Counted from the stretch's first letter, positions 36,288 to 44,499 are shown. The stretch: DNA of 64,000 nucleotides from Adhaeribacter rhizoryzae (GCF_008629685.1 NZ_VWSF01000001.1:310001-374000); one strand, 5' to 3'. A program made the numbers and translations. Notes: generated by a model not told the origin, from the letters alone.

Positions 36288-36367
36288 AAAAATATTTAAC
36301 CTGCTATTGGGTTTTACCGGATAAATTCCGATATTTGCGTCCCTTTAGATAAACTGACAATATTACA

Positions 36368-36607
36368 ATGGCACGAGTTTGTGATTTAACCGGAAAAAGA
36401 CCACAGGTAGGTAACAATGTTTCGCACGCGAACAATAAAACAAAACGCAAGTTTTATCCTAACCTGCAAAAAAAGAGATTTTATGTTCCTGAAGAAGATG
36501 CCTGGATTACTTTAAAAGTATCTACTTCTGCAATCAGAACTATCAATAAAAACGGTATTTCTGCTGTTTTGAAAAAAGCAGTAGCAGACGGTTACATCGT
36601 ATATTAA
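36368..36607 (+). CDS. rpmB: 50S ribosomal protein L28
   Basis: A 79-residue large-subunit protein. The start [40 protein letters not shown] and the basic composition are characteristic of L28. Full length. It is the first member of a block that in Bacteroidota usually continues directly with L33, DUF4295, FtsY and RimO; here a minus-strand glycosyltransferase gene separates it from L33. Confidence 0.97.
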   Translation: MARVCDLTGKRPQVGNNVSHANNKTKRKFYPNLQKKRFYVPEEDAWITLKVSTSAIRTINKNGISAVLKKAVADGYIVY

Positions 36608-36720
36608 TACGAAAAGGCAGTGCCGGTAATAATCGGTCTGATGCTGCGCACCTGCCTGTTTCTGTAGCCTGTGTCCGGTAAGTCGGGCAAGCCTGCCGTT
36701 TTTTGATAAAATATTATCCG

Positions 36721-36771
36721 GCAACGGAGAAAACAAGCTGTTTTATTAGCTGTTTTCTCCGTTGCTTTTTT
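36721..36771 (+). terminator. Terminator of rpmB
   Basis: Perfect 15-base arms GCAACGGAGAAAACA (36721-36735) and TGTTTTCTCCGTTGC (36751-36765), loop 15 bases, followed by T6. It lies 113 bases after the rpmB stop. Confidence 0.9.
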
Positions 36772-36946
36772 GTTTTAGGCAAGTGGCGTTGGGTTAAATA
36801 AAATTTGCTTGCAGGGTATTTAAACTGATCTTGTAACCGGGAAGTAATATAAAGTAGGCGGTTCGATTGGTAAATATTACTCAATGTTTGGCTTGTGACT
36901 TTTAGTAGTTAGTGTTCATTTCGGCCTTCCAGAAGAAAGAAATGAA

Positions 36947-36983
36947 AAAACAAATGCCCGGTTAGTGGCCGGGCATTTGTTTT
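36947..36983 (-). terminator. Terminator overlapping the 3' end of the glycosyltransferase gene
   Basis: Perfect 15-base arms AAAACAAATGCCCGG (36947-36961) and CCGGGCATTTGTTTT (36969-36983) with a 7-base loop. The loop contains the stop codon (36962-36964) and last His codon of the minus-strand gene, so one stem arm is coding (KQMPG). A T run follows on the minus strand. Confidence 0.85.
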
Positions 36984-37726
36984 AGTATTGTTGAAAAGCT
37001 GGGTTTGTGTTGTAAGCTTCTTTTCTTGTGGTTTTCTTCTGATTCTACTTCTTTGGTGGCAAAGAAGGTTATTTGTTTAAAAATGTTTTTGAGGCCGGCA
37101 TACAGCACAATGTCCTTAAACATCTCAAATTCTTTTTTATAGCCTTCTACTATTCCTATTTTTTTAGATTTATAGGTATTCGTAGCCGACCAGGGCATCC
37201 AGCGAACAGCCCGTTTATGCTTTTGCATGTATAAATTAATAGCTAGCTCCAGTTGATAACCGTTTACCTGCTGATTCAGGATTTTAGCCAGATCTTTCTT
37301 CTTTACAATGCGCTCGCCGGACAATAGAATATCGCCCCGATCGAACTTAACAAACCAGGGCGCGTTAATGCGCCGCAGTATAAGCATATCCAGGTTGTGG
37401 CAGGCAATGGCCTGAATAGCATTTTCTACTTCTTCTTTATTAATAGATTGCAAATCGGCATCCATTAATAAAATATGCTCGTTTTGTGCTTTTTGTACGC
37501 CGTGCCGGATAGCGGCGGCTTTGCCTTTATTTTCGGGTAACCTGTATAATTCTACGGTTGGCCAGTTATCCTGAATCAGTTCGGCTGTGTTATCGGAAGA
37601 ACCATCGTCGATACAAATAACCTGGGTAATGCTCTTAATCTGCGTTACAACTTCCAGCACCTCAAAAACCCGGTATCCTTCGTTGTAAAACGGAATTATA
37701 CATGATACCTGTGTATTTATTATCAT
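36962..37726 (-). CDS. Family 2 glycosyltransferase
   Basis: A 254-residue GT2 enzyme, without membrane segments. The nucleotide-sugar fold is shown by SCIIPFYNEGYRV, VICIDDGSSDNTAELI, GKAAAIRHGVQKAQNEHILLMDADLQS (DxD-like metal site) and a following DMLILRRINAPW. The C-terminal half (QLELAINLYMQKHKRAVRWMPW) replaces the usual GT2 acceptor region. It probably transfers a sugar to a lipid or envelope acceptor, identity unknown. It is inserted on the opposite strand between rpmB and rpmG. Its last codons double as one arm of its terminator. Confidence 0.88.
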   Translation of the reverse strand: MIINTQVSCIIPFYNEGYRVFEVLEVVTQIKSITQVICIDDGSSDNTAELIQDNWPTVELYRLPENKGKAAAIRHGVQKAQNEHILLMDADLQSINKEEVENAIQAIACHNLDMLILRRINAPWFVKFDRGDILLSGERIVKKKDLAKILNQQVNGYQLELAINLYMQKHKRAVRWMPWSATNTYKSKKIGIVEGYKKEFEMFKDIVLYAGLKNIFKQITFFATKEVESEENHKKRSLQHKPSFSTILKQMPGH

Positions 37727-38037
37727 AGTTTGTTACCAGTAGACAAAGGGGTAATTCATAATTAAGCGGCAAGCGCTGCCAGAAAATAACCTACAAAACT
37801 AGTTATATTCCTAAGCAATGCAAAGGCTTATTATATTACCGAAAAACTGTCAGAAAGTTTTTGCACTAAGGTAATATTAGCCAATATAGTGCCAAATGTT
37901 TTTTTAGGGCCAGAATGCTATTGCCGGAGGTAGTATTTATGCCAATATTAGCTATGAAAGTTTTTAAACCAAGATGGTTGCTATTACCAATTTAATCAAT
38001 TATATTTGCAGTCCCAAAATAAAAATATCTAGTTGAG
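37727..38037. other. Divergent promoter region between glycosyltransferase and rpmG
   Basis: About 310 bases. It contains the rpmG promoter at 37978-38008 and presumably the glycosyltransferase promoter. No other element was recognised. Confidence 0.5.
37978..38008 (+). promoter_or_regulatory. Bacteroidota-type promoter of rpmG
   Basis: A TTG at 37978-37980 is followed, after 20 bases, by TATATTTG (38001-38008), an exact match to the -33/-7 pattern TTG-N19-21-TAnnTTTG. Transcription would start about 25 bases before the rpmG ATG (38038). Confidence 0.75.
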
Positions 38038-38220
38038 ATGGCTAAAAAAGGAAACCGCGTACAGGTAATAATGGAGTGTACGGAGCAGAAAAATTCCGGT
38101 GTACCGGGTACATCCAGATACATCACTACCAAAAACCGGAAAAATACTCCGGAGCGTTTGGAGATGAAGAAATATAATTCAAATCTGAAAAAAGTAACTG
38201 TACATAAAGAAATTAAATAA
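38038..38220 (+). CDS. rpmG: 50S ribosomal protein L33
   Basis: A 60-residue protein matching L33: [41 protein letters not shown] and the basic end [10 protein letters not shown]. It retains one Cys in the position of the first zinc-ribbon pair but lacks the CxxC pairs, so it is the zinc-independent type. The next gene starts 2 bases after the stop, and ftsY follows beyond a terminator. Confidence 0.96.
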   Translation: MAKKGNRVQVIMECTEQKNSGVPGTSRYITTKNRKNTPERLEMKKYNSNLKKVTVHKEIK

Positions 38221-38222
38221 CC

Positions 38223-38378
38223 ATGGCTAAGAAAGTAGTTGCGACCCTGAAAACCGCCACCGGTAAAGATTGGGCAAAAGTAATTAAAGCAGTGAAGTCC
38301 GAAAAAACCGGTGCTTACACCTTTAGAGAAGAAATGGTGCCTGTAGATAAAGTACAGGAGTTTTTGGCTGCCAAATAA
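38223..38378 (+). CDS. DUF4295 small basic protein (ribosomal block)
   Basis: A 51-residue protein, ATG at 38223 to TAA at 38378, two bases after rpmG. The sequence MAKKVVATLKTATGKDWAKV, then KTGAYTFREEMVPVDKVQEFLAAK, is typical of DUF4295, a family confined to Bacteroidota and always found next to L33. Function is not known; a ribosome-associated role is inferred from this fixed context. It is followed by a terminator at 38409-38431. Confidence 0.93.
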   Translation: MAKKVVATLKTATGKDWAKVIKAVKSEKTGAYTFREEMVPVDKVQEFLAAK

Positions 38379-38408
38379 TAGCATCCGGTATCTTATAAAA
38401 ATATCAGG

Positions 38409-38435
38409 AAGTCCCGCTTTTACCGGGACTTTTTT
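38409..38435 (+). terminator. Terminator after the L33-DUF4295 pair
   Basis: AAGTCCCG (38409-38416) pairs with CGGGACTT (38424-38431), followed by TTTT. It separates the ribosomal pair from ftsY. Confidence 0.85.
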
Positions 38436-38490
38436 GGTTTATAGATTTTTTTAACGATTTTACATTTTATTCGCGCACAGCAGAGCATTT

Positions 38491-39447
38491 ATGGGAATTT
38501 TTGATTTCTTCAATAAAGAGAAAAAGGAGTCGCTGGACAAAGGACTGGAAAAAACCAAAACCAGTTTTTTCGACCAGTTAAGCAAAGCCGTTATTGGTAA
38601 ATCCAAAGTAGATGAGGAAGTGCTCGATGACCTGGAAGAAATGCTGGTGCACGCTGATGTGGGAGCCGAAACAACCATCCGGATTATCCGGCGCATAGAA
38701 GACCGCGTAGCCCGCGATAAATACGTGAGCACCAACGAACTGGACCGGATATTGCGCGAAGAAATAGCTGCTTTACTCGAAGAAAATAATTCCGGCAAAA
38801 ATACCGAAGAGTTTGTTCTGCCTGCCAATATTAAGCCATACGTAATTATGGTAGTAGGGGTAAACGGCGTAGGTAAAACCACCACCATTGGCAAACTGGC
38901 CGCGCAGTTTCATAAAGCCGGCAAAAAAGTAGTATTGGGTGCTGCCGATACCTTCCGGGCTGCCGCCGTAGACCAATTGATTATTTGGGGCGATAGGGTA
39001 GGCGTCCCGGTAATTTCGCACGGCATGAACACCGATCCCGCTTCGGTGGCTTTTGACGCCGTAAAAAAAGGCGTAGAAATGGAGGCTGACGTAGTAATAA
39101 TTGATACAGCCGGTCGCTTGCACAACAAAGTAGGCCTCATGAACGAACTCTCGAAAATAAAGCGGGTAATGCAAAAGTTTATTGATGCCGCACCGCACGA
39201 AGTTTTGTTGGTATTGGATGGCAGCACCGGCCAAAATGCGGTACAGCAAGCCCGCGAATTTACCAAAGCTACCGATGTTACCGCCCTGGCCATTACCAAA
39301 CTAGATGGTACTGCCAAAGGTGGCGTGGTGATTGGTATTTCTGATGAATTTAAAATTCCTGTAAAATATATTGGTGTTGGCGAAAAAATTGATGATTTAC
39401 AGGTGTTTAATAAGCACGAATTCGTAGATTCACTTTTTACCAAATAA
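38491..39447 (+). CDS. ftsY: Signal recognition particle receptor FtsY
   Basis: A 318-residue SRP GTPase. The N domain (residues about 20-95) is followed by the G domain with P-loop GVNGVGKTTT, DTFRAAAVDQL, DTAGR and TKLDGTAKGG. The acidic A domain seen in E. coli is almost absent, which is usual in this phylum. It docks the SRP-ribosome complex at the membrane. The start MGIFDFFNKEKKESLDKGLEKT is typical. It belongs to the rpmB-rpmG-DUF4295-ftsY-rimO block. Confidence 0.97.
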   Translation: MGIFDFFNKEKKESLDKGLEKTKTSFFDQLSKAVIGKSKVDEEVLDDLEEMLVHADVGAETTIRIIRRIEDRVARDKYVSTNELDRILREEIAALLEENNSGKNTEEFVLPANIKPYVIMVVGVNGVGKTTTIGKLAAQFHKAGKKVVLGAADTFRAAAVDQLIIWGDRVGVPVISHGMNTDPASVAFDAVKKGVEMEADVVIIDTAGRLHNKVGLMNELSKIKRVMQKFIDAAPHEVLLVLDGSTGQNAVQQAREFTKATDVTALAITKLDGTAKGGVVIGISDEFKIPVKYIGVGEKIDDLQVFNKHEFVDSLFTK

Positions 39448-39470
39448 AAATAACTTTAGTAAGCAGTAGC

Positions 39471-39941
39471 ATGAATATGTTAGCCCAATTATTTATAAGC
39501 CTGCTACTACTGGCTTTTGCCGCCACCAACCAACAAACCCCTGCTGGTAACCAAGGTATATTGGGTACCATAACCGTGCGCGAAGGTAATTTTATGCCGG
39601 GTCCAGACCGCAAAGATAAAATGCAGCCGGTAGCCGCTCCGGCCGGTAAAGTTGCTCCCCGCGAAATTTACGTTTACGAACTAACCAACTTAAAACAGGT
39701 AAAGGCCAGCGGTCCGTTTTACAGCGAATTTAAAACCAACCTGGTAGCCAAAGTAACTTCTGGCCTCGATGGCTTATTTCGGGTAGAGTTAAAACCCGGC
39801 AAATATTCGGTTTTCTCGAAAGAACCCAATGGCTTTTTTGCCAACCGCCTGGATGGTGATGGCAATATTTACCCCGTAGAAGTAACCGAAAGCCGCCTCA
39901 CCCTGATTGATTTTATTATTGATTACAATGCCAGTTATTAA
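39471..39941 (+). CDS. Secreted carboxypeptidase-regulatory-like domain protein
   Basis: A 156-residue protein with a signal peptide (LAQLFISLLLLAFA, to about residue 19). The mature part is a small beta-sandwich: GILGTITVREGNFMPGP, IYVYELTNL, KVTSGLDGLFRVELKPGKYSVFSKEPNGFFAN. The SGLDGLFRVELKPGKYSV pattern is that of a transthyretin/carboxypeptidase-regulatory-like domain, common in surface proteins of Bacteroidota. Start ATG at 39471, 23 bases after ftsY, so it is probably in the same transcript. The exact role is unknown. Confidence 0.7.
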   Translation: MNMLAQLFISLLLLAFAATNQQTPAGNQGILGTITVREGNFMPGPDRKDKMQPVAAPAGKVAPREIYVYELTNLKQVKASGPFYSEFKTNLVAKVTSGLDGLFRVELKPGKYSVFSKEPNGFFANRLDGDGNIYPVEVTESRLTLIDFIIDYNASY

Positions 39942-39989
39942 AACTAGCTGATTAGGCATAATTGCTACTTGCTTTCCGCTAATTTTTTG

Positions 39990-40003
39990 TCCCCCTTCGG
40001 AGG
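39990..40003. repeat. Left part of a C-rich/G-rich hairpin repeat split by the IS
   Basis: TCCCCCTTCGGAGG at 39990-40003 continues on the far side of the insertion sequence as GGAGGGGGTAGGGGGAGGA (41183-41201). Joined, they match the uninterrupted copy at 42149-42177. Confidence 0.7.
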
Positions 40004-40011
40004 CAGGGCTG

Positions 40012-40518
40012 TTAAGTTCTAATTAGCTTAGCCATGATTTTAATTTTATTAGCAAAAGCTATAATAGCCTCTTTGATAGAATTATACCCACTTTTACGCG
40101 CAAGGTTAATCGCCATATTCTTTAATAAAGACAGGTTCTCCGGTGCTTGACCCTTTCGAATCCCGTTGCGGTCTTCCTTTAGGGTTACATCTTTCTCCCA
40201 ATGCAGGCGGTTTTCAATGCCCCAGTGCCCCCGGATAGCTGCTGCTAACATGGCAGCATTAGCTTTTTGATAACTGCAAATGTAATAGCTGACCCGTTCA
40301 AAGGCTTGTCCCTGCCGCTTTCCTTTGCGCACCAGGCGGATAAACCACTCCAAACCCGGCCACTCCGCTTTAGCTGCTTGACTAGCCTTGAACAGCTCCA
40401 ACACCCGCTCTAACTGCCGCCCGCGGCTTTGTTCGCTTGTCTGACAATATTGGACGGCTACACTGCTAGCAGCAGTCTGCCTGATGGCTGCTAAAAGCTT
40501 TGGCTGATTAGCTTTCAC
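40012..40518 (-). CDS. ISAs1-family transposase, C-terminal part (second frame)
   Basis: A 168-residue downstream part of the transposase. It holds the third catalytic residue in HWGIENRLHWEKDVTLKED and the YYICSYQ strand preceding it. The codons upstream of the GTG at 40518 stay open in this frame up to the A-run at 40563-40570, where the first frame must slip by -1 to enter it. It is unlikely to be translated alone. The C-terminus KAIIAFANKIKIMAKLIRT ends 7 bases inside the IS end. Confidence 0.8.
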   Translation of the reverse strand: MKANQPKLLAAIRQTAASSVAVQYCQTSEQSRGRQLERVLELFKASQAAKAEWPGLEWFIRLVRKGKRQGQAFERVSYYICSYQKANAAMLAAAIRGHWGIENRLHWEKDVTLKEDRNGIRKGQAPENLSLLKNMAINLARKSGYNSIKEAIIAFANKIKIMAKLIRT

Positions 40519-40523
40519 CTTTA

Positions 40524-41117
40524 TCAGATAATGCTGCCGCTGCTTGATAATGAGGGAGACTGTTTTTTTTGGCAGTGCAAAGCATCCAACGTCAGCAGCA
40601 GACCCCGTTCTTGAAGCCGTCCCAGCAACTCCCAGACACTACTTATTTCACTTTGCTTGCCATTCTCAAACCGTGCTACTGCTTCTACCATCCCGGTCTG
40701 TTGGCAGAAAGCACTCACCAGCACAACAAAATTCTGCTGCGCCTTGTCATACTCGCTTACTGTGGACTTGAGGCTCTTGCCATCTATACTCAACCACCGC
40801 CCGGTCAATCCTGCGCCCATTGCCGCTACCCAACACCGGAAGGCGGCTGATAAGGCTGTAAAATCCACGTGCATGAGCACCTGTCGGATGGTCACATAAC
40901 TGGGTAGTTGTTGCCGCTGTAGTTTCAGGAAAGTAACTAAATCCTGTTGGTTGTACCGGATAAAGCGGCCTATCTCCCGGTAGCCACAATACCCGCTCAT
41001 AATCCCCATTACCACCATACATAAAGTCTCGGCCAAAGGATAACGACGGCCTTGTGCCCGCCGAAAATCAGGTACTGTCCGTAAATAATCCAGTAAACTC
41101 GCTCTCCCTCTTGCCAT
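40524..41117 (-). CDS. ISAs1-family transposase, N-terminal part (first frame)
   Basis: A 197-residue upstream part. Family marks are LLDYLRTVPDFRRAQGRRYPLAETLCMVVMG, GYREIGRFI, the first catalytic Asp in WLSIDGKSLK and the second in LLTLDALHCQKK. Immediately after these, the minus strand has a run of eight A (complement of 40563-40570) in the reading CAA AAA AAA CAG. The last 12 residues after the run (QSPSLSSSGSII) are out of frame compared with the family, so the true product needs a -1 shift or one more A to join the C-terminal part. Confidence 0.85.
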   Translation of the reverse strand: MARGRASLLDYLRTVPDFRRAQGRRYPLAETLCMVVMGIMSGYCGYREIGRFIRYNQQDLVTFLKLQRQQLPSYVTIRQVLMHVDFTALSAAFRCWVAAMGAGLTGRWLSIDGKSLKSTVSEYDKAQQNFVVLVSAFCQQTGMVEAVARFENGKQSEISSVWELLGRLQERGLLLTLDALHCQKKQSPSLSSSGSII

Positions 41118-41182
41118 TCTTCGCCTCCTTGTGCTTTTTATTTTAGTCTACGATTTTTAGAACTTAACAGCCCTGCCCCTTC

Positions 41183-41271
41183 GGAGGGGGTAGGGGGAGG
41201 AAAATATTCATCTGATTTTTATTAAAAAATTATATTCTGAAAAATCCTCCCCCTGCCCCCTCCGAAAGGGG
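41183..41271. repeat. Inverted pair of C-rich/G-rich hairpin repeats flanking the IS
   Basis: GGAGGGGGTAGGGGGAGGA (41183-41201) is mirrored by TCCTCCCCCTGCCCCCTCCG (41245-41264) with an AT-rich 43-base loop. A further copy in the first orientation is at 42148-42180. The IS landed in the left arm of this hairpin. Confidence 0.75.
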
Positions 41272-41454
41272 ACGTTCAATAACTTTACAAAAATCTGATG
41301 TATGTTCACTAGGCTAGGCATCAGCAATAGCAACCTTGGGCTTTGGTTTAAGTAACGGCAATATTTTGGTGTCTCCCCAAATAATTTAGGTTACGCCATA
41401 ACATTTAGGAATATTTAAGGTTTTTACCATTGTACACCTATTAAGCCTAGAACA

Positions 41455-41991
41455 ATGGACAGCATAAACCAACAACAACCAGAAAAAAACCATGAAGATT
41501 TGCAGGGCCAATTGGCGGGCAAAAAAATAAAAGAATTAGCCAGTAAAGCCGATACTTGTTTTTTCTGTACCAAAATAATTTCCGGGCAGCCGCTGAAAGT
41601 ACGTCCTATGGCCATCCGGAAAGTAGATGAAGAAGGAAATTTTTGGTTTTTAAGTGCTTCCGACAGCCATAAAAATGCCGATATTCAGACCGACCGGCTG
41701 GTACATCTGTTGTTTCAGGGTTCTACGCACAGCGATTTCCTAAGTATATCGGGCATAGCTTCTATCAGCACCGACAAACAAAAAATAAAAGAACTTTGGA
41801 GTCCTATTTTAAAAACCTGGTTTACCGAAGGCTTGGATGACCCTCGCATTACTGTAATAAAAGTAGATGCCCGGGAAGGATATTATTGGGATAACAAGCA
41901 CGGCAACACAGTAGCTTTTGCCAAAATGCTGGTAGGAGCCGCCATTGGTAAAACCCTAGACGATTCTATTGAAGGCAAGCTTAAAGTGTAA
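41455..41991 (+). CDS. Pyridoxamine 5'-phosphate oxidase-like protein (general stress protein 26 family)
   Basis: A 178-residue flavin-binding split-barrel protein. Features are LASKADTCFFCTKI near the start, PLKVRPMAIRKVDEEGNFWFLSA (flavin-binding strand), HLLFQGSTHSDFLSISG and PRITVIKVDAREGYYWDNKHG, all typical of COG3871. It is not the PdxH enzyme of vitamin B6 synthesis; general stress protein 26 relatives bind FMN or FAD of unclear function. The first 25 residues are Gln/Glu-rich. It lies between the IS/repeat region and rimO. Confidence 0.85.
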   Translation: MDSINQQQPEKNHEDLQGQLAGKKIKELASKADTCFFCTKIISGQPLKVRPMAIRKVDEEGNFWFLSASDSHKNADIQTDRLVHLLFQGSTHSDFLSISGIASISTDKQKIKELWSPILKTWFTEGLDDPRITVIKVDAREGYYWDNKHGNTVAFAKMLVGAAIGKTLDDSIEGKLKV

Positions 41992-42427
41992 GCGCTTTTA
42001 CAATAGCCAATATTTATTCCAGTAAAAGGCTTAAAATTATAGGCGTGAAAAGAATCTGCCGATTAAAAAGTTACGGCCAAAAAGGTTTTAGCCTAGTTAT
42101 ATCCGGCTGTTTCTAAATTGTATAAGACTTTTGCTAAATTATTGAAAGTCCCCCTTTGGAGGGGGGAGGGGGAGGATTTTCAAGGTTAAAAAACTACTAT
42201 GCAAAAGCGCTCCTATATTTTAATTCGATTTTGCCCAATGCTGCCGGTTAATATTGATTTAGAATTTAGCCAAAAGATTCTAAAATAACTGCGGTCCTGA
42301 AGAGTAGCGGTTATGCTGATTTTACCCAAACAAATCGTACCTTTGCAAATTATTTGCCAAGCGAACCATTCTGGAACCCAGGGGGTTTAGAAATGAGCTT
42401 GATAGTGCCAATTTTGCCAAAAGATAC
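41992..42427. other. Intergenic region with a third C-rich/G-rich repeat copy
   Basis: About 435 bases. GTCCCCCTTTGGAGGGGGGA (42148-42167) and following GGGGGAGGATTTT is a copy of the repeat that the IS interrupted. A TACCTTTG box at 42338-42345 matches the -7 consensus and may drive rimO. No gene was found. Confidence 0.55.
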
Positions 42428-43738
42428 GTGAAAGTAAGAAGTTTAAAAAAAGATAAAGTAAACGTTATTACCTTAGGTTGCTCTAAAAACCTGGTAGATT
42501 CCGAAGTGCTGATGGGGCAGTTACGCGCCAACGATATGGCCGTGGTGCATGAGTCGGAGAAAGACGATGCCAATATTATTATTATAAATACCTGCGGCTT
42601 TATAGATAATGCCAAGCAGGAATCTATTGATACCATTCTGCAATACGCCGACGAGAAAGAAGCCGGCAATATTGATAAGTTATACGTAACGGGTTGCTTG
42701 TCGCAGCGCTACAAAGATTCTTTAGAAACCGAAATTCCGCAGGTAGATGCTTTTTTTGGTACCCTGGAATTGCCGCAACTTCTCAAAACCTTAGAAGCTG
42801 ATTACAAACACGAATTAATTGGCGAGCGGTTGCTGACCACGCCCAAACATTACGCCTACTTTAAAATTGCCGAAGGCTGCAACCGGCCTTGTTCGTTTTG
42901 CGCCATTCCGCTGATGCGCGGCAAGCACGTAGACCGCCCTATAGAAGATTTGGTGAAAGAGGCCACGCGCCTGGCCCAGATGGGTACCAAAGAATTAATA
43001 TTAATTGCCCAGGATTTAACGTATTACGGTCTCGAAAAATACGGCGAGCGCAAGTTAGCCGAATTAATGAGCCGGCTTTCGGATGTAAACGGCATCGACT
43101 GGATTCGTTTGCAGTATGCTTATCCGTCGCAGTTCCCGATGGACGCGTTGAAAGTAATGGCCGAGCGGGAGAATATTTGTAAATATTTAGATATGCCGCT
43201 GCAGCATATTTCGGATAACATGCTCAAAACCATGCGCCGGGGCATCAGCAAACGCCGCACCATAGAGTTGGTAGATTCTATTCGCCAACAAGTACCGGAT
43301 ATTGCCCTGCGTACTACGCTTATTGCCGGCCACCCCGGCGAAACCCAGCAGGATTTTGAAGAACTCTACCATTTTGTGGAACAAACCCGTTTCGACCGGT
43401 TAGGCATTTTTACCTACTCGCACGAAGAAAGCACCCACGCCTTTACCTTACCCGACGATGTGCCGGCCGAAGTAAAACAAGAACGCGCCGATGCTATTAT
43501 GGAATTGCAGCAAGGTATTTCGTTAGAACTGAACGAAGCCCGCGTAGGCCAGACCTATAAAGTATTATTCGACCGGAAAGAAAGCGGTTATTACGTGGGC
43601 CGCACCCAATACGACTCGCCAGAAGTAGACAACGAAGTGCTGGTGCCCGCTAAAAACGCTTACCTGCGCATCGGCGATTTTGCTAACGTGCGTATTACCG
43701 ACTCTACTGATTTTGATTTGTACGGCGAGTTAGTTTAG
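42428..43738 (+). CDS. rimO: Ribosomal protein S12 methylthiotransferase RimO
   Basis: A 436-residue radical-SAM enzyme that adds a methylthio group to Asp88/89 of ribosomal protein S12. The N-terminal UPF0004 domain (NVITLGCSKNLVDSEVLMGQL) has the first cluster Cys residues; the radical-SAM CxxxCxxC appears as CNRPCSFC. The C-terminal TRAM domain is VLFDRKESGYYVGRTQYDSPEVDNEVLV. The start codon is GTG at 42428. It ends the rpmB-to-rimO block and has its own terminator. Confidence 0.96.
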   Translation: MKVRSLKKDKVNVITLGCSKNLVDSEVLMGQLRANDMAVVHESEKDDANIIIINTCGFIDNAKQESIDTILQYADEKEAGNIDKLYVTGCLSQRYKDSLETEIPQVDAFFGTLELPQLLKTLEADYKHELIGERLLTTPKHYAYFKIAEGCNRPCSFCAIPLMRGKHVDRPIEDLVKEATRLAQMGTKELILIAQDLTYYGLEKYGERKLAELMSRLSDVNGIDWIRLQYAYPSQFPMDALKVMAERENICKYLDMPLQHISDNMLKTMRRGISKRRTIELVDSIRQQVPDIALRTTLIAGHPGETQQDFEELYHFVEQTRFDRLGIFTYSHEESTHAFTLPDDVPAEVKQERADAIMELQQGISLELNEARVGQTYKVLFDRKESGYYVGRTQYDSPEVDNEVLVPAKNAYLRIGDFANVRITDSTDFDLYGELV

Positions 43739-43760
43739 TCGGAATATTTTGAATAAAAGA

Positions 43761-43795
43761 AAATCCTCTTCGGAAACGGAGAGGATTTTTTGTTT
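43761..43795 (+). terminator. Terminator of rimO with GAAA tetraloop
   Basis: Arms 43761-43772 and 43777-43788 pair over 12 bases with one T-G wobble around a GAAA loop, followed by TTTGTTTTT. Confidence 0.85.
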
Positions 43796-43926
43796 TTAAG
43801 TATTTTCAGAATAAGCAGTACAGTTATTTTTTGTTTAATTTATTTCTCTTACTAACCTTATCGCTAGTTTACGCGCAGTGTTTATTGGTGGTAAAAATAC
43901 CGGTAAGTTTGTAAATTGCTTTTACC

Positions 43927-44475
43927 ATGAGCCGCCACTACAAAATCCGGGACCAGTCTAAATTATACTTCCTGTCGTTTGCTACCGTAAACTGGATAGA
44001 TGTGTTTATCCGGCCTTTGTACCGCGATATAGTAGTAGATAGCCTGAACTATTGCATTAGTCAGAAAGGTCTGGAAGTATATGCCTGGTGCATTATGAGC
44101 AGCCACGTGCACCTGATAATTGGTTCGCAGGGAAACCCAATGGAAGATATTATCCGGGATTTGAAAAGGCATACCGCTAAAGCAATTTTAAAAGCTATTG
44201 CGGAAAACGGACAGGAGAGCCGGCGCGAATGGATGTTGTGGTTATTCGAAAGAGCCGGTAAACGCAATAGCAACAACCAGCAATATCAGTTCTGGCAGCA
44301 ACATAACCATCCTATTGAGCTCAACTCAAATTACCTGCTGAACCAGAAACTACATTATATTCATCAGAACCCCGTAGAAGCCGGGTTTGTACGCGAACCC
44401 GAAGATTACCCCTACAGCAGCGCCGCCGATTATGCCGGCCAAAAAGGTTTGGTTAATTTAAGCTTATTAGAATAA
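43927..44475 (+). CDS. REP-associated tyrosine transposase (RAYT, Y1/IS200-like)
   Basis: A 182-residue HUH endonuclease of the RAYT group. The metal-binding motif is SSHVHLIIGS. The conserved tail KLHYIHQNPVEAGFVREPEDYPYSSAADY has the catalytic Tyr position seen in RAYT proteins. Unlike insertion-sequence transposases, RAYTs are single-copy chromosomal proteins that process REP hairpins. Exactly such a hairpin cluster begins 25 bases after the stop (44500-44611). The start is ATG at 43927. It is transcribed alone behind the rimO terminator. Confidence 0.93.
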   Translation: MSRHYKIRDQSKLYFLSFATVNWIDVFIRPLYRDIVVDSLNYCISQKGLEVYAWCIMSSHVHLIIGSQGNPMEDIIRDLKRHTAKAILKAIAENGQESRREWMLWLFERAGKRNSNNQQYQFWQQHNHPIELNSNYLLNQKLHYIHQNPVEAGFVREPEDYPYSSAADYAGQKGLVNLSLLE

Positions 44476-44499
44476 AAACCACCATACACCACCATACTT

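Larger units (their letters stand above)
40004..41175 (-). mobile_element. ISAs1-family insertion sequence, complete, about 1.17 kb
   Basis: The terminal inverted repeats are 19 of 19 bases: CAGGGCTGTTAAGTTCTAA (40004-40022) and its exact complement (41157-41175). CCCCTTCGGAGG is present directly before the left end (39992-40003) and directly after the right end (41176-41187), indicating target duplication, though the exact length is ambiguous because the target is repetitive. The transposase is in two frames on the minus strand. Lost copies or degradation are not seen, so insertion looks recent. Confidence 0.92.

Noticed and set aside
40544-41022. Open frames inside the IS on the plus strand and in a third minus frame
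   Set aside because: They are shadows of the transposase frames; catalytic motifs are in the two minus-strand frames listed.
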